A stretch of DNA of 64,000 bases from SFTJ01 sp045613305 (GTDB taxonomy: Bacteria; Bacteroidota; Bacteroidia; Bacteroidales; Muribaculaceae), in assembly GCA_045613305.1 (NCBI GenBank), contig JAZLAU010000037.1:19501-83500 (forward strand), in the 5' to 3' direction. How positions within the stretch are numbered: position 1 is the first letter of the stretch; each line of letters starts with the position of its first letter. Under the pieces are notes generated by a model, which was given only the letters and a program-made list of their open reading frames with translations, did not search any database and was not told where the DNA came from. Below, in pieces: positions 52,776 through 61,291 of this stretch. A program made the position numbers and the translations under genes.

Positions 52776-53867
52776 ATGAGTCACAACAACCCAATACCCA
52801 CAATAAAGTCAAACTACCATAATGTGCTAATTCTGCGCTTCAACCTACTTGGCGATGTGGCAATGACCATTCCTGTGGTGTATTCGGTGTGCGAGGCTCA
52901 CCCCGAAGTGCGTTTCGTGATAGCCACACAATCGGTGGCATCAACACTTTTTGTCAATGCGCCCAACAACCTCACAGTGGCAAGCATCGACCACAAAGAG
53001 CAATATCGCGACGTTGCCAGCATTTGGCGTCTGGGCAAACAACTCGTGAAAGAATATGGCATCGACGCCGTCATTGACCTGCAAGGCGAATGGAAATCGA
53101 TGCTTCTCGGATGGTCGTTGCGCATGCACGGGGCTAAAAAGGTGCTTCGCATCGACAAAGGCACCAAAGGCAAACGCGCACTCACCCGCCGCAACAACAA
53201 ACGCATGCTGCCGCTCATCAGTTCGCGCGACCGCTATCGTGAAGTGTTTAACCGAATGGGATTCGTGTTTGAAGAAACATTCTGCTCAATCTATGAAAAC
53301 CGTCTTGGCGACCCCGAACAATTCAAACACCTAACTCCGCCAAAAGCCCCCGGACAACGATGGATTGCCGTTGCGCCTTTTGCCAAGTGGAACGGCAAAA
53401 TATATCCAATGCACCTAATGGAAAAAGTGCTCGACGTGATAAGCACTTGGGACAATGTGCACCTGTTTTTCCTGGGACAAGGCGACAACGAACGCGACCA
53501 ATTCCGCAAATGGACCGCAAAATATCCTAACTCAACATCGTTAGGCGAATGCCGCAACGGATTCCCCATTGAACTTGCCATTATCAGCCACTGCGACGTG
53601 ATGCTCTCAATGGACAACATGAACATGCATCTCGCCTCGCTGGTGAGAGTGCCGGTGGTGTCGATTTGGGGAGCTTCGCACCCCTACTGCGGATTCATGG
53701 GCTGGAAACAAGACGAGAAAAATGTGGTGCAACTTAATATGGCTTGCCGCCCTTGCTCGCTGTTCGGCGACAAGAAATGCTACTACAACGACTTCTTCTG
53801 CCTTACTGGCATACAGCCCCAAATGGTGGTTAACGCCCTTAGCAAAGTGCTTAACGATAAGCAATAA
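52776..53867 (+). CDS. Glycosyltransferase family 9 (LPS heptosyltransferase-like)
   Basis: 363 residues from the ATG at 52776. Typical ADP-heptose:LPS heptosyltransferase layout: the N-terminal RFNLLGDVAMTIP (about 21-33), the DLQGEWKSML segment (about 105-114), an ISHCDVMLSMDNMNMHLASLV donor-binding region (about 265-285) and a SIWGASHPYCGF loop. The C-terminal CRPCSLFGDKKCYYNDFFC is common in Bacteroidota members. It adds a sugar to lipooligosaccharide core at the inner membrane; which sugar is unknown. Single gene. Confidence 0.9.
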   Translation: MSHNNPIPTIKSNYHNVLILRFNLLGDVAMTIPVVYSVCEAHPEVRFVIATQSVASTLFVNAPNNLTVASIDHKEQYRDVASIWRLGKQLVKEYGIDAVIDLQGEWKSMLLGWSLRMHGAKKVLRIDKGTKGKRALTRRNNKRMLPLISSRDRYREVFNRMGFVFEETFCSIYENRLGDPEQFKHLTPPKAPGQRWIAVAPFAKWNGKIYPMHLMEKVLDVISTWDNVHLFFLGQGDNERDQFRKWTAKYPNSTSLGECRNGFPIELAIISHCDVMLSMDNMNMHLASLVRVPVVSIWGASHPYCGFMGWKQDEKNVVQLNMACRPCSLFGDKKCYYNDFFCLTGIQPQMVVNALSKVLNDKQ

Positions 53868-54051
53868 CTTCATTCACCATTATTTTTAACAGTTGACAGG
53901 TGCTTTTTAAACAATTAGCGCCATCTTTCAACACGTTCACACCTCTTAAATAATTGCCTACATACTAACCATTTACAGTTTTTTGATTTTTAGAATTGTT
54001 AATTCTTGTCTTAATTTTAATTAAATCACCCTTAAATACACTCTGATTTCT
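53868..54051. other. Intergenic region after the GT9 gene
   Basis: AT-rich with no open frame of protein-like composition and no terminator for the GT9 gene. It leads into the promoter of a possible small RNA. The whole non-coding stretch to the SDR gene is about 530 bases. Confidence 0.5.
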
Positions 54052-54081
54052 TTGCGCATTTATATTTTTAATTTATATTTG
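54052..54081 (+). promoter_or_regulatory. Orphan promoter upstream of a possible small RNA
   Basis: TTG at 54052-54054, 19 bases, TATATTTG at 54074-54081: a complete match with no gene within 300 bases. Confidence 0.7.
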
Positions 54082-54087
54082 CATTAG

Positions 54088-54245
54088 AATAATTACTGAT
54101 ATTGATTTTTGCGTGACGTAAAAATCATATTAAAAAAGATATTCATAATTAGGTCATATAAATCATATAATTCCTTAACTTAGTTTAGGAAAACACAAAA
54201 AAGAAGCCTTGGTGATGATTAACTCATCACCTTTTCTTTTTTTAT
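54088..54245 (+). ncRNA. Possible small regulatory RNA
   Basis: Starts about 7 bases after a full promoter and ends at a hairpin terminator, about 158 bases in all. Three stems are seen: TGATTTTT/AAAAATCA (about 54103-54127), TTCCTTAAC/GTTTAGGAA (about 54171-54190) and the terminator GGTGATGA/TCATCACC (54211-54231) followed by TTTTCTTTTTTT. No credible ORF is inside. It could instead be a terminated leader of the SDR gene, but that gene has its own promoter at 54341. No known RNA family was recognised. Confidence 0.5.
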
Positions 54246-54340
54246 GGCCGCGGCCATTTGTCGAAAACGCGCCAAGCACAAACACCCGCGCCACTGCCCT
54301 CCTGTGCATTATTTGCTTCCAAAAAATAGGCAAAATTAGT

Positions 54341-54370
54341 TTGCCAAAAGGATATTTAGCATTAAATTTA
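54341..54370 (+). promoter_or_regulatory. Promoter of the SDR gene
   Basis: TTG at 54341-54343, 19 bases, TAAATTTA at 54363-54370 (last base A instead of G). Confidence 0.6.
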
Positions 54371-54399
54371 CATGCATAAAGCAAAACACACCTTCAAAC

Positions 54400-55410
54400 A
54401 TGGCAAAAAGAGTACTCATCACAGGCGCAGGCGGATTTATAGGTGGCTACATTGTGGCCGAAGCGCTAAATCGCGGCTACGAAACATGGGCGGCTGTTAG
54501 AGCCACCACTTCACTGCAGTTTCTCACCGACCCAAGAATAAAATTCATAGAGCTCGACTTCACCGAGCCCGACGACCTGCACAACACACTCAAAAGCCAC
54601 ATTGCAGAAAATGGCAAGTGGGACTTTGTGATTCACAACCTTGGTGCCACAAAATGCAACAACTTCATGCACTTTCAAACCATCAATTGCGAATACATGA
54701 AGTTGCTCGTGGAGTCGCTTCGCGACCTTGATGCTGTGCCCGAGGTGTTTCTTATGATTAGCAGCCTTAGCGTTATGGGATTGGGCGACGAACAAGACTA
54801 CAAACCCTTCACCGCCAAAAGCATACCATTCCCTAACACTTTCTACGGCGTTTCGAAATACAATGCCGAAAGTTACCTTCGCTCCATTGCCGACTTCCCT
54901 TACACCATATTCCGTTGTACAGGGGTGTACGGGCCTCACGAACGCGACTATTTCTTGATGATGAAAAGCATAAAGATGGGCTTTGACTTCAGCGTAGGCT
55001 TCAAAAAGCAAATGCTAACCTTCATCTACGTTAAAGACCTGGCTAATGCCATTTTCGACTCTATCGAAAAGGGAGCTGCACGAAAGGCCTATTTCATTAG
55101 CGAGCCACGAGGCTACACACAAGACGAATTCCGCAAACTTGTGGCCAAGCAACTCGGCAAAAAGGTGGTTATTCCTATAAAATGCCCGCTCTGCATAGTG
55201 AAGATGGTGTGCAAGGTGGCCGAATTTATAGGAAATATGACTATGAAGCCAAGCACCCTCAACGGCGACAAATTTAAGATACTTAAGCAACGAAATTGGC
55301 TATGCGACACATCGGAAGCGCAAGTCGACTTCAATTTTAATCCTCAATACAACCTTAAAGCCGGCGTGAAAGAAGCCATTGAATGGTATAAGACTGCCGG
55401 TTGGCTATAA
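54400..55410 (+). CDS. NAD-dependent epimerase/dehydratase family protein
   Basis: 336 residues, extended SDR fold. GAGGFIGG (9-16) binds NAD(P) and YGVSKYNAE (about 149-157) contains the catalytic Tyr and Lys. A Ser lies ahead in ISSLSVMG. It resembles sugar-nucleotide epimerases, but 3-beta-hydroxysteroid dehydrogenase-like proteins look the same, so the substrate is open. It may share a transcript with the GH18 gene 76 bases downstream. Confidence 0.88.
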   Translation: MAKRVLITGAGGFIGGYIVAEALNRGYETWAAVRATTSLQFLTDPRIKFIELDFTEPDDLHNTLKSHIAENGKWDFVIHNLGATKCNNFMHFQTINCEYMKLLVESLRDLDAVPEVFLMISSLSVMGLGDEQDYKPFTAKSIPFPNTFYGVSKYNAESYLRSIADFPYTIFRCTGVYGPHERDYFLMMKSIKMGFDFSVGFKKQMLTFIYVKDLANAIFDSIEKGAARKAYFISEPRGYTQDEFRKLVAKQLGKKVVIPIKCPLCIVKMVCKVAEFIGNMTMKPSTLNGDKFKILKQRNWLCDTSEAQVDFNFNPQYNLKAGVKEAIEWYKTAGWL

Positions 55411-55486
55411 TCGCATCGGGCTTGATGACAGGCGATTGCCATCAAGCGCCACATGTTGCAACTAATTTTACCATAAAAATATAATC

Positions 55487-56512
55487 ATGAAAAAAATTGT
55501 TACACTTTGCCTTTTAGGCATTGCTTTATTGTTAGTATCCTGCGACAACGACACAAACGAACCACCCGAAAACATCTATAACGAAAAGGTTATAGTTGGC
55601 TACATCACCAGTTGGACCACCAACCTGCCTGACACCAAGTACGTGACTCACCTAAACTATGCCTTTGGGCATGTAAACAAAACCTTCGACGGCGTGAAAA
55701 TCGACAACGTGAAACGCCTGAAAGGAGTTGTTGCTCTGAAAAACAAAAATCCAAAACTTAAGGTGCTCCTTTCTGTAGGCGGTTGGGGCAGCGGCGGTTT
55801 TAGCGAAATGGCTGCCGACGAAAAGAAACGAAAAGCATTTGCTAAATCGTGTCTAAAAGCCATCAAGGACTACAACCTCGACGGCATCGACATCGACTGG
55901 GAATACCCCACCAAAGATGTTGCCGGCATCTCAGCGTCGCCAAACGACTCCGAAAACTTCACTTTGCTCATGCGCGACCTGCGCGACGCCATCGGGAAAG
56001 ACCGTCTGCTAACACTTGCCACCATTTGCAGTGCGCATTTCATTCACTTCCGCAACATTATAAACTATGTGGACTATGTGAACATAATGGCCTACGACAT
56101 GGCCAGCCCTCCTTTGCACCACGCTGCACTCTACAAAACAAAACTCAGTGGCAAATACACCTCCGAAACGTCTGTCAATGCGCACTTAGCCGCCGGTGTG
56201 CCTAAAGAAAAACTCGTCATGGGTATGCCGTTCTACGGACAAGGCACTATGAAATTGCCTAAACACCGCGACATCGAAAAATTTAAGGTCGACAGCGGCT
56301 TAACCGAGCAATGGGACGATGTGGGCAAATTCCCTTACCTTATCGACAAAGACGGTAAAGTGGTATACACCTACGAAAACACTCGCTCGCTTGCCGAAAA
56401 ATGCAAATTCATAAAAAGCAAAGACTTAAGAGGCGCTATGTATTGGGAATGCGGCTACGACAACCAGTATAACGACCTTAGCCGCACCGTTTACGAAGGG
56501 ATCATTAAGTGA
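55487..56512 (+). CDS. GH18 glycosidase lipoprotein (chitinase/endo-beta-N-acetylglucosaminidase type)
   Basis: 341 residues. Lipoprotein signal ending in ALLLVSC (Cys19), followed by DNDTNEPP that fits surface-exposed lipoproteins of Bacteroidota. The GH18 barrel is complete: substrate strand VLLSVGGWGSGG (93-104), catalytic DGIDIDWEY (132-140) with Glu139 as acid, MAYDM near 200 and YWECGYD near the end. It cleaves chitin- or N-glycan-type beta-1,4 GlcNAc linkages. With the GH20 enzyme in this window it could form a GlcNAc-glycan degradation route, though the genes are unlinked. Confidence 0.92.
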   Translation: MKKIVTLCLLGIALLLVSCDNDTNEPPENIYNEKVIVGYITSWTTNLPDTKYVTHLNYAFGHVNKTFDGVKIDNVKRLKGVVALKNKNPKLKVLLSVGGWGSGGFSEMAADEKKRKAFAKSCLKAIKDYNLDGIDIDWEYPTKDVAGISASPNDSENFTLLMRDLRDAIGKDRLLTLATICSAHFIHFRNIINYVDYVNIMAYDMASPPLHHAALYKTKLSGKYTSETSVNAHLAAGVPKEKLVMGMPFYGQGTMKLPKHRDIEKFKVDSGLTEQWDDVGKFPYLIDKDGKVVYTYENTRSLAEKCKFIKSKDLRGAMYWECGYDNQYNDLSRTVYEGIIK

Positions 56513-56633
56513 TGACTCAATAGAAAGGAGTGCTTTCGGCAGCGTGGAAAATCATCCTCCTGCGGTTTCGCTCTAATGACTCAAACTATTTATTGGGAGC
56601 ATTTTCTTTTTTTGCGAAATGTGCTATCCGAAC

Positions 56634-56671
56634 ACGGAAGTCTTGTCGCCGACAGGACTTCCGTTATTTTT
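56634..56671 (+). terminator. Terminator of the GH18 gene
   Basis: ACGGAAGTC/GACTTCCGT stem extended by an inner TGTCG/GACA stem, followed by TATTTTT. It is about 120 bases after the stop codon. Confidence 0.75.
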
Positions 56672-56759
56672 AGCCCACAAAAAAATAGGCATCATTGCAC
56701 GGCGGTCCCAAGCCACCCTATGTGCAAAGACACCTATTCTATGTTGCAAATATATTTTT

Positions 56760-57659
56760 TCATTCCGGCAAGAACTGTAAGGTAACCTTATCGCCCACTG
56801 CCAACTTCACCTTTGCGCCTTCAATCATTGGCAAATTGTAATCAACGTGCCCGCAAGGGAAATTAAATGCAACAGGAATATCATAACTTTCTACCATTCG
56901 TCGAATCATCTGCTCCATTGTTTCACCCGTACCGTCAGGACTCTCGCAATTTGTAAACTGCCCAACAATCAAGCCCTTAATCATGTACAATGTGCCGTTT
57001 AGACGCAAGTTATAAAGCATTCGTTCCACCTTATAGATGGGTTCGCCAATATCCTCAATAAACAAAATATCGCCATTAGTCAGCAAATCAAACGGCGTGT
57101 CAGTCAGGCCGCAAAGCACGGCCATGTTTCCGCCAGCAAGCCTGCCTTCGGCCTCACCGATTTTGTTCAGCGGGTGAGGCACCACCTCATAAGTAGGCAA
57201 CTTTCCTTGAAGAATGCTGAATATTGCCGCAGTCACCTCGTCGCAGCCGTGCGTTGCCATATGTTTTGCCATTGAGCCGTGAACACTCACCACCCCGGCG
57301 CTGACCATCGTAGCATGCAAAGCCGAGATGTCGCTAAAACCAACAATCCATTTAGCATTTCTGCGCAACTCATCCACATCGAGATATTCCAACAAATGCA
57401 CCACCCCATAGCCGCCTCTGCTACAAAGCACGGCCTTCACATCGGCATCCAAAAGCGCAGCCTTCAGGTCAGACAGCCGCTCCTCAACAGTGCCCGAATA
57501 TCCAGCCACGTTGCCCTTGCAGTGAGGAAACGGCACTGGCTCAAAACCTAATTGCCTAATCACAGCACAAGCGCCGTCAACATATTCCGGATAGATGCGG
57601 CTCGCCGGCGACACTATGGCTATCTTATCGCCCGGTCTTAACGGTTGGGGGTAAATCAT
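56760..57659 (-). CDS. Muramoyltetrapeptide (LD-)carboxypeptidase, S66 family
   Basis: 299 residues, the normal length of LdcA. The Ser-Glu-His triad is visible: Ser109 in VGFSDISALH, Glu202 in FIEDIGEPIYKVERML and His271 in PCGHVDYNLP. The SRGGYGVVHLL segment is a family hallmark. It removes the terminal D-Ala from muropeptides in the cytoplasm during cell-wall recycling. It starts 36 bases after the radical SAM gene on the same strand. Confidence 0.95.
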   Translation of the reverse strand: MIYPQPLRPGDKIAIVSPASRIYPEYVDGACAVIRQLGFEPVPFPHCKGNVAGYSGTVEERLSDLKAALLDADVKAVLCSRGGYGVVHLLEYLDVDELRRNAKWIVGFSDISALHATMVSAGVVSVHGSMAKHMATHGCDEVTAAIFSILQGKLPTYEVVPHPLNKIGEAEGRLAGGNMAVLCGLTDTPFDLLTNGDILFIEDIGEPIYKVERMLYNLRLNGTLYMIKGLIVGQFTNCESPDGTGETMEQMIRRMVESYDIPVAFNFPCGHVDYNLPMIEGAKVKLAVGDKVTLQFLPE

Positions 57660-57695
57660 ATCGCTGAGTAAGGTTTTTTGATTCGATGGCGTAGG

Positions 57696-58475
57696 TCAGG
57701 CATTAACCTGAACATTAAAGCCTGCCTCGCGCATACGCGCAGCAATGCTTTCGAGTTCCTCGGCGCTAATCTTCTCAAGGTTTTCGGCAGGAGTTTTGCG
57801 GTCGATTGAATAAATCATCACTTCGCGTGGTTCAATCTGCGAATAAGCATAAATCAAGGCCGATATTTCTTCGTCGGTAGTGTTGTCAATCGTAACTCCC
57901 TCATGAGAGCCGCGCACAAACAAGGTTTGCACCACACATTTGCCAGCAAACTGCTTAAGGTCTTCAACCACCCCAGCCGGCAACACATTCTTTGACACCG
58001 GACGATTTAACGCGCGAAAAGTGGCAGGCATCGCCGAGTCGAGTTTCACAATATTGTTGTCAACCATCTTCAACGCCTCGGCCACATTTGGACGGCCCAC
58101 TAAGGTGCTATTGGTCAACACCGACACCTTGGCTTCGGGATAAAATTGGTTGCGCAAATTTATCACGTCGCTCACAATATGCTTAAAGTCGGGATGCAAC
58201 GTTGGTTCGCCATTGCCCGAAAAAGTTATCACATCAAGGGGTTCGCCCGCTTGCTGCATTGCCATCAGGCGCTTTCGCAAAGCCTTTTTCACTTGCTCGC
58301 GCCCTGGCACTCCGCTCGTACCCTGGCCTTGAGCATTAAAACCCGCCTCGCAATACAAACAATCAAACGAACAAATCTTGCCATCGTTTGGCATCAAATT
58401 AACGCCCAACGACACGCCTAATCTTCGGCTTTTGATTGGGCCGAATATGGTTTCGTGAAATAACACGGTCTGCAT
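57696..58475 (-). CDS. Radical SAM protein (COG0731-like)
   Basis: 259 residues. CSFDCLYC (Cys35, Cys39, Cys42) binds the SAM Fe-S cluster; the glycine motif is FSGNGEPTLHP (about 99-109). The N-terminal LGVSLGVNLMPNDGKICSFDCLYCE is typical of the wyosine-related COG0731 group widespread in anaerobes. The exact reaction is unknown. In this position before ldcA it may be an independent housekeeping gene. Confidence 0.88.
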   Translation of the reverse strand: MQTVLFHETIFGPIKSRRLGVSLGVNLMPNDGKICSFDCLYCEAGFNAQGQGTSGVPGREQVKKALRKRLMAMQQAGEPLDVITFSGNGEPTLHPDFKHIVSDVINLRNQFYPEAKVSVLTNSTLVGRPNVAEALKMVDNNIVKLDSAMPATFRALNRPVSKNVLPAGVVEDLKQFAGKCVVQTLFVRGSHEGVTIDNTTDEEISALIYAYSQIEPREVMIYSIDRKTPAENLEKISAEELESIAARMREAGFNVQVNA

Positions 58476-58545
58476 AACTAACTATAATTATTATAACACA
58501 TTGCCCCTCGTTGCAGCAAACTGCTGCCGCCTATGGCAAAAAACA

Positions 58546-59793
58546 TTAACGCAACATTAACTCTTTTTCAAACAAAGCAATATATTTTTGAGCCACCACT
58601 TCGGCCGAAAAACGCTTTTCGGCTATTCGGCTAAGCAGCAATCGTGTAGCCGCCGACTCATTAACTGCCCACTCCACACCACGAACAAAATCGGCCACAT
58701 TGCCAGATTCAGCAAGATAGCCGGTTTCTAAATGGTCGATGATGTCCGACTGTCCACCGCTGGCAAACGACACACCCACGCACCCGCTTGCAAGCCCCTC
58801 AACAAGAGTGCCAGGCAGGGTTTCGTAATATGACGTCGACAGCACCACATCGGACTTTGCATAAAGTTGAGGCACCTGTTTGCCTTCCACGCTTCCTAAA
58901 TAGGTGTAAGGAATGGCAATTTGTTCGAGCAAAGCCTTGTTTCTGATTCCGCCAAACAGCACCAAGTGACATTTTGCTGCCACTTCAGGCTTATAATCGG
59001 CAAGATAACGGCACACGTCTATCAGTTTGTCAAAGCCCTTCACTTCATCGTCAAGTCGGGCTGCGCCCATAATAAGCACCTTTTTACCCTTTGCCACTCC
59101 CCAATCGGTAGCCTCGCGTGGCAAAAACGGGAATTGCTCTATAGGAAACGCATTGGGTATGACTGCTATTTTTGCGTCTCGCATAAGGCTGCTGTTTTTA
59201 CACTTTTGCGCAAGCCAATTGCTGACAGCCACAAATGTTATGTTGCTTTTTGAATAGAGTTGCTGCTTGAGTTCATGAGTGCGGCGCGACAAGTCGTTGT
59301 GCCCCGACATACGGCCCAAATACTGGCAATTGCCGCAATTATCTTCATAATTAGTGCACTGATAAGCGTGGTGGCATATGCCTGTGCAGTTCCACATGTC
59401 GTGCATGGTCCACACTATTTTCTTGCCCGAATCAATGAGTTTGCCAATCGACTTCAGCGACAACGCCCCTTGGTTAATCCAATTAAGATTAATCACATCG
59501 GCCTCACGCACCCATTCGTGCTCAGTGATGTCGGCGCCCCACGAAGCCGTGTCGACTTGGAATAAGCGCTTTCGCGAAAAACCGTTTTGCAAAAATATCT
59601 GCAACCGTTCGGCCACAAAATTCACCTTGTCGCGCCAACCTTCGGAGTAATTGTCGACCCACTTTTCGCTCGGCGACGACAGCACCAGCATGCGTGCGTC
59701 GTGACCAGCACGGCGCAAAGCATTCATCAGCCGATACGACACCACCGCCGCACCGCCCAACTTATGGCTTTTGCAAACTATAACTATCTTCAT
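58546..59793 (-). CDS. Glycosyltransferase family 4
   Basis: 415 residues, GT-B fold. The N-terminal SHKLGGAAVVSYRLMNAL acceptor-side segment and the C-terminal donor site with VVLSTSYYETLPGTLVEGLASGC (EX7E-like) and a SFASGGQSDIIDHLETGYL loop are typical of GT4. The middle contains a Cys-rich CHHAYQCTNYEDNCGNCQYL segment found in Bacteroidota relatives and perhaps metal-binding. It makes exopolysaccharide, capsule or LPS; the sugar is unknown. No polysaccharide cluster surrounds it. Confidence 0.9.
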   Translation of the reverse strand: MKIVIVCKSHKLGGAAVVSYRLMNALRRAGHDARMLVLSSPSEKWVDNYSEGWRDKVNFVAERLQIFLQNGFSRKRLFQVDTASWGADITEHEWVREADVINLNWINQGALSLKSIGKLIDSGKKIVWTMHDMWNCTGICHHAYQCTNYEDNCGNCQYLGRMSGHNDLSRRTHELKQQLYSKSNITFVAVSNWLAQKCKNSSLMRDAKIAVIPNAFPIEQFPFLPREATDWGVAKGKKVLIMGAARLDDEVKGFDKLIDVCRYLADYKPEVAAKCHLVLFGGIRNKALLEQIAIPYTYLGSVEGKQVPQLYAKSDVVLSTSYYETLPGTLVEGLASGCVGVSFASGGQSDIIDHLETGYLAESGNVADFVRGVEWAVNESAATRLLLSRIAEKRFSAEVVAQKYIALFEKELMLR

Positions 59794-59835
59794 TGTAGGT
59801 TATATATTCTCTGTTTTGAGTGAGTGGTTTTTTAT

Positions 59836-60477
59836 TTATTTCCTACCAAAGTCGGCTGGTATTTCGCCCCACTCTTCGGTTTTCCACTTTATAATCTGGT
59901 TGCTGTAGGCATGCGTCTGCAACCAAGTCTCGGCCCTGCGGATTACATCAAAAAGTTCTCTGGTTTGCTCCGTTTCTTCAAACTTGGTCTTGCACTTTTT
60001 GTCGCGCACCCATGCCATGGCCGTACGGCTGTCGCTATATATGGTGATGTTCTTCTTTTCGCCGTTATGGTATAGTGCCAAAGCGTGCACAATTGCAAGA
60101 AACTCACCTATGTTGTTGGTGCCAACAGCAAACTTCTTATGAAACATTTGAATACCGGTGTCGATTTCCACTCCTTGATATTCCATCACGCCCGGATTGC
60201 CGCTGCAAGCCGCATCAACTGCAATGCTGCCGCGCACAATCTCTGGTATGGCGTCATAATTTACCACCTTGTTTGACGATTTGGCAATGGCTCTGATTAT
60301 GCCCATCTCGTCCTCGGGGTTGCCCCTAAAGGCCATGATGGCGTCTTCAAGTGTAGAGTATGACTTATAGCGAGCGCCAGGATAGCCCTTAACGCGGATT
60401 TCACATTCCTCCCACGTTTCGCATATGCCTGGCTCTGTGCCAACCCACACTACATACCATTTTTGATTACTGCTCAT
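59836..60477 (-). CDS. Ribonuclease H with N-terminal viroplasmin-type domain
   Basis: 213 residues from the ATG at 60477. N-terminal caulimovirus-type RNA/DNA-hybrid binding domain (about 6-50, KWYVVWVGTEPGICETWEECEIRVKGYPGARYKSY) followed by an RNase H fold (about 85-213) with the first Asp in AVDAACSGNPG, Glu in NNIGEFLAIVHAL, and Asp in TIYSDSRTA. The longer open frame runs across the promoter at 60504-60535 and is rejected. It degrades RNA in RNA/DNA hybrids; this domain layout is common in Bacteroidota. Confidence 0.93.
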   Translation of the reverse strand: MSSNQKWYVVWVGTEPGICETWEECEIRVKGYPGARYKSYSTLEDAIMAFRGNPEDEMGIIRAIAKSSNKVVNYDAIPEIVRGSIAVDAACSGNPGVMEYQGVEIDTGIQMFHKKFAVGTNNIGEFLAIVHALALYHNGEKKNITIYSDSRTAMAWVRDKKCKTKFEETEQTRELFDVIRRAETWLQTHAYSNQIIKWKTEEWGEIPADFGRK

Positions 60478-60503
60478 CTGTTTATTTTTGATGTTCGTTA
60501 TCA

Positions 60504-60535
60504 CAAAGATACAACAAAGAAGCCATTTTACACAA
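60504..60535 (-). promoter_or_regulatory. Promoter of the RNase H gene
   Basis: On the minus strand, TTG (60535-60533), 21 bases, TATCTTTG (60511-60504). It fixes the start codon at 60477. Confidence 0.7.
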
Positions 60536-60620
60536 TATTTCGGTGTCAGAAAAAGCCATATTTGTCGCTTATAACACACCGCCCACACATGTTGATGTCT
60601 TTGCCACACACCGCAAGTTT

Positions 60621-60651
60621 TTGTATCTCTTGCAGTTTTTAACTATCTTTG
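60621..60651 (+). promoter_or_regulatory. Promoter of aroK
   Basis: TTG at 60621-60623, 20 bases, TATCTTTG at 60644-60651. A full match. Confidence 0.75.
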
Positions 60652-60685
60652 TGTGAAATTGTAACCCCTTTGAGCATTTATAATT

Positions 60686-61231
60686 ATGAAGCCTGTTTTT
60701 CTTGTAGGTTATATGGGAAGCGGAAAGACCACTCTCGGCATGGCATTGGCCGAAGTGATGGGCTGCCAGTTTATCGACCTTGACCACTACATCGAAGCGC
60801 GATTTCACAACACCATAAGCGGCCTGTTTGCCCAACACGGGGAAGAGAAGTTTCGCGACATTGAACGTCGCATGCTGCTCGAAGTGGCCAATTTCGAGAA
60901 TGTGATAGTGGCTTGCGGCGGTGGCACCCCTTGCTACTTCAACAACATGCAGCAAATGAGCGAGCACGGAGTGACTGTGTTTCTCACCACTTCAGAAGAA
61001 CGCCTGTTGGCTCGCCTAATTCTGCCCGGAGCCAAGCAGAAACGACCTCTAATTGCCAACAAATCGACCGAGGAGATTCGCGCATTTATTCACGACGCTC
61101 TTGCTAAACGCTTGCCTCACTACTCAAAGGCCGACATAACTTTCGACTCCACCGACATCGAAACGGCTCAAACTAACGCCAACAGAGCCAAAGACTTGGC
61201 AAAGGCGCTTGCCGAATCGGGAAAACTTTAA
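60686..61231 (+). CDS. aroK: Shikimate kinase
   Basis: 181 residues. P-loop GYMGSGKTT (8-16), DLD substrate motif near 31-33, RDIERR near 57-62 and CGGGTP near 80-85. It phosphorylates shikimate in aromatic amino acid synthesis. The gene has its own promoter, and the acyltransferase follows 60 bases later. Confidence 0.96.
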   Translation: MKPVFLVGYMGSGKTTLGMALAEVMGCQFIDLDHYIEARFHNTISGLFAQHGEEKFRDIERRMLLEVANFENVIVACGGGTPCYFNNMQQMSEHGVTVFLTTSEERLLARLILPGAKQKRPLIANKSTEEIRAFIHDALAKRLPHYSKADITFDSTDIETAQTNANRAKDLAKALAESGKL

Positions 61232-61291
61232 CAACCTGCGAATAAAAGATAATCTTTCGTATATATTTCAAAAAAAACATTACATCTTTCA

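Noticed and set aside
54217..54378. 53-codon ORF starting within the terminator hairpin at 54211-54231
   Set aside because: It starts inside a hairpin loop and continues across an intergenic promoter; translation is not protein-like.
60478..60609. 44-codon N-terminal extension of RNase H
   Set aside because: It overlaps a complete promoter (60504-60535) and lacks protein-like composition.
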